A DNA stretch of 5,178 nt, from contig DAIDBB010000498.1 of NCBI GenBank assembly GCA_027310325.1, positions 1 to 5,178 of the forward strand, in the 5' to 3' direction. Position 1 is the first letter of the stretch, and each line of letters begins with the position of its first letter. Position numbers and translations under genes: made by a program. This document shows positions 1-3,748 of this stretch, piece by piece. The DNA comes from a bacterium (GTDB lineage Bacteria > Desulfobacterota > GWC2-55-46). The notes beneath the pieces were generated by a model, which worked only from the letters and a program-made list of their open reading frames with translations, did not search any database and was not told where the DNA came from.

Positions 1-66
1 CGGTTCGCGATAAGGGAAGGCGGAAGGACCGTAGGCGCAGGGGTAGTGACAAAGATAATAGCTTAG
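1..66 (+). CDS. tuf: Elongation factor Tu, C-terminal end (partial)
   Basis: Only the last 21 codons and the TAG stop (64-66) are in the window; the gene begins upstream. The reading frame starting at base 1 encodes RFAIREGGRTVGAGVVTKII followed by a final Ala. This is the nearly invariant last beta strand of EF-Tu domain 3, with the RFAIREGGRTVGAGVV signature. EF-Tu is the cytoplasmic GTPase that carries aminoacyl-tRNA to the ribosomal A site. Its place directly ahead of rpmG, tRNA-Trp and secE-nusG fits the tuf copy that heads or ends the str-type operon and adjoins the secE-rpoB cluster in many bacteria. The GTPase domain cannot be assessed from this window. Whether this is tufA or tufB cannot be told. 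Confidence 0.95.
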   Translation, partial: RFAIREGGRTVGAGVVTKIIA

Positions 67-72
67 AGCCTG

Positions 73-109
73 AGGGTTACAGCCCTGAGGAAGATAGGGG
101 ATTAGCCCC
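73..109 (+). other. Two small hairpins between tuf and rpmG
   Basis: The 54-nt tuf-rpmG spacer holds two short inverted repeats in a row. The first is AGGG (73-76) with CCCT (83-86) around a 6-nt loop. The second is GGGG (97-100) with CCCC (106-109) around ATTAG. Neither has a T-run, and each stem is only 4 bp, so they are not convincing terminators. They could be weak mRNA structures upstream of the rpmG ribosome binding site, or chance. The second ends 1 nt before the GGAGG at 111-115. Confidence 0.3.
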
Positions 110-120
110 AGGAGGAATTG

Positions 121-270
121 ATGAGGGACATCATTACACTTGCCTGTACCGAGTGCAAGCGTCGGAATTACTCTACTACAAAGAACAAGAAGACGATCCC
201 TGACAGATTGGAGATCAAGAAGTTCTGCAAGTTCTGCAGGAAGCACACGGTCCATAAGGAGACAAAATAG
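121..270 (+). CDS. rpmG: 50S ribosomal protein L33 (zinc-binding type)
   Basis: Encodes a 49-residue basic protein, the usual length of bacterial L33, a small 50S subunit protein near the E site. It was found by direct reading of the frame, since it is very short. It shows the family core ITLACTECKRRNYSTTKNKK and a C-terminal CKFCRKHTVHKETK. Two CxxC pairs (C9/C12 and C36/C39) form the zinc-binding site, so this is the zinc-containing 'C+' paralogue. Family knowledge says that many bacteria also carry a cysteine-less paralogue, expressed under zinc limitation, which would lie elsewhere. The ATG at 121 is preceded by GGAGG at 111-115 with a 5-nt spacer. The gene lies 54 nt after tuf and 45 nt before tRNA-Trp, in the standard order. 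Confidence 0.97.
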   Translation: MRDIITLACTECKRRNYSTTKNKKTIPDRLEIKKFCKFCRKHTVHKETK

Positions 271-275
271 CCCAA

Positions 276-289
276 AAGGACGGGTCCTT
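276..289 (+). other. Short hairpin between rpmG and tRNA-Trp
   Basis: AAGGA (276-280) pairs with TCCTT (285-289) around a CGGG loop; the GTCC at 292-295 offers a competing partner for GGAC (278-281). A CTTTAAT stretch follows some 10 nt later, too far away and too weak for a standard intrinsic terminator. If the tRNA is cotranscribed with rpmG, this could help set the 5' processing boundary. The assignment is tentative. Confidence 0.25.
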
Positions 290-315
290 GTGTCCTGTCT
301 TTAATAGGATTCAAC

Positions 316-392
316 AGGCCAGTAGCTCTAACGGCTAGAGCGGCGGTCTCCAAAACCGCAAGTTGGGGGTTCGAATCCCTCCTGGCCTGCCA
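316..392 (+). tRNA. trnW: tRNA-Trp (anticodon CCA)
   Basis: A full 77-nt cloverleaf with an encoded 3' CCA. The acceptor stem AGGCCAG (316-322) pairs perfectly with CTGGCCT (382-388). The D stem GCTC/GAGC is at 325-328 and 338-341, with a 9-nt loop that includes GG. The anticodon stem GCGGT/ACCGC is at 343-347 and 355-359, with loop CTCCAAA; the anticodon CCA is at 350-352. The variable loop has 5 nt. The T stem GGGGG/CCCTC (365-369, 377-381) has one G-T pair and encloses TTCGAAT. The discriminator is G389, as expected for bacterial tRNA-Trp, and CCA follows at 390-392. A tRNA-Trp just upstream of secE is a recurring bacterial arrangement. No clear own promoter was seen, so cotranscription with tuf-rpmG followed by RNase P processing is likely. 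Confidence 0.98.
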
Positions 393-483
393 ATTTTTCA
401 TGAGCGTTCGGGGGCCGGGGATGCGGAGGTGGAGGGGCCTGCAGGGGTTGGACAGTCTTCTATTACATCGGGTTGCGGAGAAA
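393..483 (+). other. G-rich untranslated stretch between tRNA-Trp and secE
   Basis: These 91 nt contain four G-runs of four or more on the coding strand (410-414, 417-420, 434-437, 444-447) and several GG pairs. The secE frame is open through this stretch from an ATG at 400, with another ATG at 421. The sequence it would encode is Gly/Arg-rich, with no resemblance to SecE N-termini, and neither ATG has a plausible ribosome binding site. It is therefore read as leader or spacer after tRNA processing. No promoter hexamers with good spacing were found in it. Confidence 0.45.
477..480 (+). promoter_or_regulatory. Close-set ribosome binding site of secE
   Basis: GGAG lies only 3 nt before the ATG at 484, closer than the 5-9 nt usual for bacteria. 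It is the best Shine-Dalgarno match ahead of any candidate secE start, and it favours the ATG at 484 over those at 400 and 421. The short spacing suggests modest initiation efficiency. Confidence 0.4.
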
Positions 484-675
484 ATGGAAAAAATAGACAA
501 GGCAAAGCAGTTCTTCTCGGAGGCGAAACAGGAGCTCAAAAAAGTAAGCTGGCCTTCCAGGCAACAGACTATTACGTCCACGTGGGTAGTGTTTGCAGTT
601 ACCGCCGTGCTGGCGATATTCCTGGGATTGGTCGACCTTGTTCTTTCAAAACTGGTCACCTACATTATAAGATGA
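484..675 (+). CDS. secE: Preprotein translocase subunit SecE
   Basis: A 63-residue inner-membrane protein, the minimal one-helix form common outside the Enterobacteria, where SecE has three helices. SecE clamps the two halves of SecY in the SecYEG channel. Residues 1-16 form the amphipathic cytoplasmic helix. The conserved hinge ELKKVSWPSRQQT (17-29) carries the family hallmark VSWPS. One transmembrane helix spans about residues 33-58 (WVVFAVTAVLAIFLGLVDLV and onwards). The start at 484 was chosen because it gives the canonical length and begins the conserved helix, with a GGAG just upstream. The frame is open back to an ATG at 400, which would add 28 Gly/Arg-rich residues and start only 7 nt after the tRNA, so it is unlikely. 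The stop is 6 nt before nusG, indicating a secE-nusG operon. Confidence 0.93.
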   Translation: MEKIDKAKQFFSEAKQELKKVSWPSRQQTITSTWVVFAVTAVLAIFLGLVDLVLSKLVTYIIR

Positions 676-681
676 GGTAAT

Positions 682-1212
682 ATGGGGAAAAAGTGGTATG
701 TAGTGCATACGTATTCGGGGTATGAGAACAAGGTCAAGTCGTCCATTGAAGAGAAGATAAAGCAGACCGGGAAGGAGGAGCTTTTCGGCGAGATCCTCGT
801 CCCTTCGGAGAAGGTCGTTGACATGATAAAGGGCGTCAAGCGGACGACTTCGAGGAAGTTTTTCCCGGGTTACATATTGATAAACATGGAACTCAACGAC
901 GAGACGTGGCACCTCGTAAAGGGTATCCCGAAGGTAACGGGCTTTGTCGGTGGACAGGAAGCCCCTCCGACCATCTCAGAGGAAGAGGTGAGGAAGATCA
1001 CCCGCCAGATGGAAGAAGGCGCCGTGAGGCCGAAACCCAAGGTGCTGTTCGAGCGCGGCGAGAACGTCAGGGTCGTTGACGGGCCTTTCACCAATTTTAC
1101 CGGGATAGTGGAAGAGGTGAAGCCCGAGAAGGGTAAGTTGAGGGTGCTTGTGAGCATCTTCGGCAGGGCCACACCGGTTGAGCTCGATTTCGTGCAGGTG
1201 GAAAAGTCGTAA
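682..1212 (+). CDS. nusG: Transcription termination/antitermination factor NusG
   Basis: A 176-residue protein, the normal NusG length. NusG binds the clamp of elongating RNA polymerase, modulates pausing, and links it to Rho or to the ribosome through S10. The NGN domain covers about residues 4-110, opening with KWYVVHTYSGYENKVK (4-19) and holding the conserved RKFFPGYILI (58-67). A short linker follows, then the KOW domain at about 123-176 with VRVVDGPFTNFTGIVEEV (129-146) and a typical C-terminal IFGRATPVELDFVQVEK. No inserted extra domain is seen. The ATG at 682 has GAGGT at 674-678, which overlaps the secE TGA stop, so translation of the two is probably coupled. A 75-nt spacer separates it from rplK. 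Confidence 0.98.
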   Translation: MGKKWYVVHTYSGYENKVKSSIEEKIKQTGKEELFGEILVPSEKVVDMIKGVKRTTSRKFFPGYILINMELNDETWHLVKGIPKVTGFVGGQEAPPTISEEEVRKITRQMEEGAVRPKPKVLFERGENVRVVDGPFTNFTGIVEEVKPEKGKLRVLVSIFGRATPVELDFVQVEKS

Positions 1213-1224
1213 GAGTCGAGGACG

Positions 1225-1248
1225 CCGGGCCTTTTGCAGAGCGGCCGG
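1225..1248 (+). other. Stem-loop in the nusG-rplK spacer (possible L1-type control region)
   Basis: CCGG (1225-1228) and CC (1230-1231), with G1229 bulged, pair with GGCCGG (1243-1248) around an 11-nt loop. No T-run follows, so it is not a standard terminator. In E. coli, ribosomal protein L1 represses this operon by binding an mRNA structure just ahead of rplK, and this stem-loop sits in the same place. I cannot recognise the conserved L1-binding internal loop in the sequence, so the regulatory role is inference from position only. Confidence 0.3.
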
Positions 1249-1287
1249 ACAGGTAAATAAACCCGTAGGGATAGAGAGGTAGTTCAT

Positions 1288-1713
1288 ATGGCAAAAAAGA
1301 TAACAGGTCAGATTAAGTTGCAGATACCGGCTGGAAAGGCCAATCCGTCGCCCCCGGTGGGTCCTGCGCTTGGACAGCACGGCGTGAATATAATGGAGTT
1401 CTGCAAGACCTTCAACGCGAGGACGCAGTCTCAGGAAGGCATGGTAATACCCGTAGTCATTACCGTATACGCGGACAGGTCATTTTCCTTCGTCACGAAG
1501 ACCCCTCCGGCCTCGGTGCTTCTTCTTAAGGCCGCTAAAGTTGAGAAGGGCTCGAAGGAGCCGAACAAGGAAAAGGTCGGAAAGGTCACAAAAAAGCAGG
1601 TAGAAGAGATCGCGAAGCTTAAGATGCCGGATATTACGGCCGGAAGCCTTGAAGCGGCCGTTAAGACCATCGAAGGCACCGCGAGAAGCATGGGAATCAC
1701 GGTGGAGGGTTAG
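1288..1713 (+). CDS. rplK: 50S ribosomal protein L11
   Basis: A 141-residue protein, matching the family length. L11 binds the GTPase-associated region of 23S rRNA at the base of the L7/L12 stalk, and takes part in factor binding and the RelA-dependent stringent response. The N-terminal domain (about 1-70) carries the proline-rich signature NPSPPVGPALGQHGVNI (19-35), including the region known as the thiostrepton-interaction site. The C-terminal rRNA-binding domain (about 76-141) has KKQVEEIAKLKMPDITAG and the signature IEGTARSMGITVE (128-140). The ATG at 1288 follows GAGAGGT (1274-1280) at a normal distance. The GGAGG for rplA lies inside the end of this gene and its stop is 5 nt before rplA, so the pair is probably translationally coupled. 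Confidence 0.98.
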   Translation: MAKKITGQIKLQIPAGKANPSPPVGPALGQHGVNIMEFCKTFNARTQSQEGMVIPVVITVYADRSFSFVTKTPPASVLLLKAAKVEKGSKEPNKEKVGKVTKKQVEEIAKLKMPDITAGSLEAAVKTIEGTARSMGITVEG

Positions 1714-1718
1714 CGAAA

Positions 1719-2414
1719 ATGGGTAAAAAGTACGAAGCGGCGAAAGCCAAAGTTGAGGAAAACCGCACTTACGAGCTCGTTGAAGGGTTCAAGGTCCTGC
1801 CCGGCACGGTAGTAGCCAAGTTCGACGAGACTGTAGAGGTATCGGGTCGCCTGGGGGTAGACCCGAAGCATCCGGAGCAGATGGTCAGGGGCACGGTGGT
1901 GCTGCCGCACGGAATAGGGAAAAAGGTCAGGGTCCTTGTCTTCGCAAAGGGCGAGAAGGAAGCTGAGGCTAAAGAGGCCGGGGCCGACTTCACCGGCGCT
2001 GAAGACCTCATCGATAAGGTAAACAAGGGCTGGCTTGACTTCGACGCCGTGGTCGCCACACCTGACATCATGGGCGCCGTTGGAAAGCTCGGAAAGGTCC
2101 TCGGACCTAGGGGCCTTATGCCCAACCCCAAGCTCGGCACCGTCACCTTTGACGTAAAAAAGGCGGTCTCGGACCTTAAGGCCGGCAAGGTGGAGTACAG
2201 GGTCGACAAGGCGGGAAACATCCATGTGCCGGTCGGCAAGGCCTCGTTCGGGTCGGACAAGCTCAGGGAGAATTTCATGGCCCTGATGGACGCCATCATC
2301 AAGGCAAAGCCGGCTTCCAGCAAGGGAACTTACCTTAGAAGCCTTTTTGTATCGACTACGATGGGGCCGAGCATTAGGCTTAATCCCGTCGAAGTAAGGA
2401 ACATGTTCAAGTAA
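1719..2414 (+). CDS. rplA: 50S ribosomal protein L1
   Basis: A 231-residue protein, the usual bacterial L1 length. L1 forms the mobile L1 stalk that helps move deacylated tRNA out through the E site; in other bacteria it also represses its own rplK-rplA mRNA. Recognisable segments are AKFDETVEVSGRLGVDPKHP (33-52), VRGTVVLPHGIGKKVRVLVF (57-76), the L1 signature KLGKVLGPRGLMPNPKLGT (123-141) and a C-terminal GTYLRSLFVSTTMGPSIRL (203-221). The ATG at 1719 has GGAGG at 1704-1708, within the 3' end of rplK, at a 10-nt distance. A terminator-like hairpin starts 4 nt after the TAA stop, suggesting that part of transcription ends here before the rplJL-rpoB section. Confidence 0.98.
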   Translation: MGKKYEAAKAKVEENRTYELVEGFKVLPGTVVAKFDETVEVSGRLGVDPKHPEQMVRGTVVLPHGIGKKVRVLVFAKGEKEAEAKEAGADFTGAEDLIDKVNKGWLDFDAVVATPDIMGAVGKLGKVLGPRGLMPNPKLGTVTFDVKKAVSDLKAGKVEYRVDKAGNIHVPVGKASFGSDKLRENFMALMDAIIKAKPASSKGTYLRSLFVSTTMGPSIRLNPVEVRNMFK

Positions 2415-2418
2415 TACC

Positions 2419-2443
2419 CCGCCCGCGGGGCGGTTCTATTTTT
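2419..2443 (+). terminator. Intrinsic terminator-like hairpin after rplA
   Basis: CCGCCC (2419-2424) pairs perfectly with GGGCGG (2428-2433) around a GCG loop. It is followed by TTCTATTTTT (2434-2443), an imperfect U-tract. The stem is short but entirely G-C. It lies directly after the rplA stop and before the L10 leader. It may terminate some rplKA transcripts, or act as an mRNA 3' end after processing. Readthrough is needed if rplJL-rpoB lacks its own promoter. Confidence 0.6.
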
Positions 2444-2458
2444 ATAAAAAAGTCGAAT

Positions 2459-2520
2459 AGGTCAGAGACAGCAGGGGCCGATGCGTGGCAGACATCGGCT
2501 TAAACATCCTACCGAGACCT
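2459..2520 (+). promoter_or_regulatory. Ribosomal protein L10 leader (rplJL autoregulatory mRNA element)
   Basis: This region matches the known L10 leader pattern in sequence and fold. AGGTC (2459-2463) pairs with GACCT (2516-2520) to close the element. Inside are the conserved AGACAGCAGG (2466-2475), a 7-bp hairpin GCCGATG/CATCGGC (2477-2483 and 2493-2499) with a 9-nt loop, then TTAA (2500-2503) and CCTACCGAG (2508-2516). In bacteria studied so far, the L10-L12 complex binds this leader and lowers expression of rplJ-rplL, by blocking translation or by transcription termination. It starts about 175 nt upstream of the rplJ ATG, as usual. The identification rests on motif and pairing, not on a covariance search. 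Confidence 0.88.
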
Positions 2521-2543
2521 GGGTCATAAAGGCGATTTTTTTC

Positions 2544-2578
2544 CGGCGGCCACTCTTTGGCGTCCGAACGCCGCTTTT
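2544..2578 (+). terminator. Possible attenuator hairpin between L10 leader and rplJ
   Basis: GGCGT (2559-2563) pairs with ACGCC (2568-2572) around a CCGA tetraloop, followed by GCTTTTAG. The 3' arm can instead pair with CGGCG at 2544-2548, or, shifted by one base, GCGGC (2546-2550) with GCCGC (2570-2574). Two mutually exclusive folds upstream of a short U-tract would suit an attenuator switched by the L10 leader, as described for Bacillus subtilis rplJL. The U-tract is only four bases, so termination would be weak. The regulatory role is inferred. Confidence 0.4.
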
Positions 2579-2635
2579 AGCTCATGCTCTCTTCTGTCTT
2601 TTGATATTAAGGACGGAAAGGAGGAGATAGGGTCG

Positions 2636-3172
2636 ATGAGATTGGACAGGCAAAAGAAAACGGAGCTTATCGAGGACGTTCAGGATAAGTTCAAAAGGGC
2701 GAAAGCGACCTTCATAGCCGAATATAAGGGCATAAAGGCCGTTGAGATGAACGAAATAAGGAAGGCCCTGAGGGAAGCGTCGATAGACCTCAAGATCGTA
2801 AGGAATACACTTGCAAGGCGCGCCATAAAGGGTACTGAGCTCGAGCACATCTCCGGGGAACTTACCGGTTCCACCGCCATAGCGTTCAGCTACAAGGACG
2901 CGGCGCAGGCGGCCAAGGCGCTTACGCAGTTCGCCAAGGATACCCCGAACCTTAAACTTAAGATGGGCACCCTCGGGGCGAAGGTGCTCAGCCTCGATGA
3001 GATAAAGGGCCTCGCGGAGCTCCCGCCGAGGGAAGTTCTTCTCGGCAAGTTCCTGGGCTCGCTGAAGAGCCCGTCTACGGGGCTTGTTGGGGTCTTGAGC
3101 GGAGTGCCGAGGAAGTTCCTCTACGCGCTTAACGCGATCCAGAAGAAAAAAGCCGCTGAGCAGCCGGCTTAA
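2636..3172 (+). CDS. rplJ: 50S ribosomal protein L10
   Basis: A 178-residue protein, slightly longer than the typical 165-175. L10 binds 23S rRNA beside L11 and anchors the L7/L12 dimers of the stalk. The N-terminal globular domain starts RLDRQKKTELIEDVQDKF and has TFIAEYKGI (25-33) and VRNTLARRA (55-63). The conserved LAELPPREVLLGKFLGSLKS (127-146) precedes the C-terminal alpha helix (about 155-178) that binds L12 dimers; it ends in a Lys/Ala-rich tail. The ATG at 2636 is preceded by a strong AAGGAGGAG (2618-2626). Expression is probably self-limited through the leader at 2459-2520. It is followed 39 nt later by rplL, its binding partner. Eight of its ten arginines are AGG. Confidence 0.98.
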   Translation: MRLDRQKKTELIEDVQDKFKRAKATFIAEYKGIKAVEMNEIRKALREASIDLKIVRNTLARRAIKGTELEHISGELTGSTAIAFSYKDAAQAAKALTQFAKDTPNLKLKMGTLGAKVLSLDEIKGLAELPPREVLLGKFLGSLKSPSTGLVGVLSGVPRKFLYALNAIQKKKAAEQPA

Positions 3173-3211
3173 AAATATTCCAACAATTTAAAAGGACATA
3201 AGGAGGGTAAG

Positions 3212-3598
3212 ATGGCGGACATAAAGAAAGAAGACGTTGTAAAATATATAGAAAGCATGACGGTACTTGAACTTGCCGAACTCGTAAAGGAGCTTGAAGA
3301 GAAGTTCGGCGTTTCGGCTGCGGCGCCCGTTGCGGTCGCGGCGGTCGGCGCACCGGCCGGCGGAGCGGCCCCTGCCGCGGCTGAAAAGACCGAGTTCAAC
3401 GTGATCCTTAAGGACGCGGGCGCTGAGAAGATAAAGGTCATCAAGGAAGTAAGGGCCATAACCGGCCTGGGCCTCAAAGAGGCGAAGGACCTCGTTGAAG
3501 GCGCCCCGAAGACCCTGAAGGAAGGTGTGTCGAAGGACGAAGCCGAGAAGATCAAGAAGCAGGTCGAAAGCGCAGGCGCGAAGGTCGAGATCCAGTAG
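3212..3598 (+). CDS. rplL: 50S ribosomal protein L7/L12
   Basis: A 128-residue acidic stalk protein, a little longer than the E. coli form. It is present in several copies per ribosome and recruits and activates the translation GTPases EF-Tu, EF-G, IF2 and RF3. The N-terminal dimerisation domain covers about 1-34 (VVKYIESMTVLELAELVKEL). A flexible Ala/Gly/Pro/Val-rich hinge spans about 35-58. The C-terminal factor-binding domain (about 59-128) holds EKTEFNVILKDAG and the signature KVIKEVRAITGLGLKEAKDL (75-94). The ATG at 3212 has AAGGAGG (3200-3206), a near-perfect ribosome binding site that fits the need for extra L12 relative to L10. It follows rplJ by 39 nt and is separated from rpoB by a structured 150-nt spacer. 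Confidence 0.98.
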   Translation: MADIKKEDVVKYIESMTVLELAELVKELEEKFGVSAAAPVAVAAVGAPAGGAAPAAAEKTEFNVILKDAGAEKIKVIKEVRAITGLGLKEAKDLVEGAPKTLKEGVSKDEAEKIKKQVESAGAKVEIQ

Positions 3599-3629
3599 AC
3601 GGTGCCAGCGTTGGATCCGGATATAGAAA

Positions 3630-3649
3630 GGCGCCTTTGGAAAGACGCC
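3630..3649 (+). other. First stem-loop of the rplL-rpoB spacer
   Basis: GGCG (3630-3633) pairs with CGCC (3646-3649). After a C/A mismatch, CTT (3635-3637) pairs with AAG (3642-3644) around a TGGA loop. No U-tract follows. It is the first of three consecutive hairpins in this spacer. In E. coli the equivalent gap holds an attenuator and an RNase III cleavage site that lower rpoB expression relative to rplL; a similar role here is inferred from position. Confidence 0.45.
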
Positions 3650-3651
3650 GG

Positions 3652-3672
3652 TGACGCGCTGAGCGCGCGTCA
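3652..3672 (+). other. Second stem-loop of the rplL-rpoB spacer
   Basis: A perfect 8-bp stem, TGACGCGC (3652-3659) with GCGCGTCA (3665-3672), encloses a 5-nt TGAGC loop. It begins 2 nt after the first stem-loop ends. CATATGAATC follows, so there is no U-tract and it is not a standard intrinsic terminator. It could stall polymerase, protect the 3' end of the rplL message, or be a processing site. Confidence 0.55.
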
Positions 3673-3675
3673 TAT

Positions 3676-3726
3676 GAATCGAATCAGCCCGCCGCTGCCA
3701 CGGCGGGCGATTCTACTGTAGGATTC
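3676..3726 (+). other. Third stem-loop with nested GAATC/GATTC repeats, upstream of rpoB
   Basis: The core is a perfect 8-bp G-C stem, GCCCGCCG (3687-3694) with CGGCGGGC (3701-3708), around CTGCCA. Below it, with A3686 bulged, GAATC (3681-3685) pairs with GATTC (3709-3713), giving 13 bp. A second GAATC (3676-3680) can pair with a second GATTC (3722-3726), leaving eight unpaired bases (3714-3721) on the 3' side. The outer arm ends 6 nt before the rpoB ribosome binding site. There is no U-tract. The length and near-perfect pairing recall RNase III substrates, but that is inference. Confidence 0.6.
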
Positions 3727-3732
3727 TAAATC

Positions 3733-3738
3733 AAGGAG
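3733..3738 (+). promoter_or_regulatory. Ribosome binding site of rpoB
   Basis: AAGGAG lies 10 nt before the ATG at 3749, in an A-rich, unstructured stretch. It supports the start at 3749 over the in-frame ATG six codons later (3767), and it sits just downstream of the third stem-loop. Confidence 0.7.
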
Positions 3739-3748
3739 TAAATAAAAT

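Noticed and set aside
400..483. N-terminal extension of SecE from ATG 400 or 421
   Set aside because: Both starts lack a credible ribosome binding site, ATG 400 is only 7 nt after the tRNA, and the added residues do not resemble SecE.
168..659. Long minus-strand open frame spanning rpmG, tRNA-Trp and secE
   Set aside because: It crosses a tRNA gene on the other strand and overlaps two well-supported genes. The predicted protein has no recognisable family features.
363..680. Plus-strand frame of 105 codons starting inside the tRNA and overlapping secE in another frame
   Set aside because: It starts inside tRNA-Trp, has no ribosome binding site and overlaps SecE, whose conserved motifs are in the other frame.
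1769..2323. Long minus-strand open frame opposite rplA (also those opposite nusG, rplK, rplL and rpoB)
   Set aside because: Such frames are expected opposite GC-rich, codon-biased genes. The sense strand carries full family signatures and the antisense products look compositionally odd.
2443..2448. TATAAA as a -10 promoter element for rplJL
   Set aside because: No acceptable -35 hexamer lies 16-18 nt upstream; that position falls in the GC hairpin. The A/T tract is explained by the terminator-like tail.
2536..2542. Run of seven T after the L10 leader as an intrinsic terminator
   Set aside because: No strong stem directly precedes it; the only nearby pairing (GAC/GTC at 2516-2525) is weak and would break the leader's closing stem.
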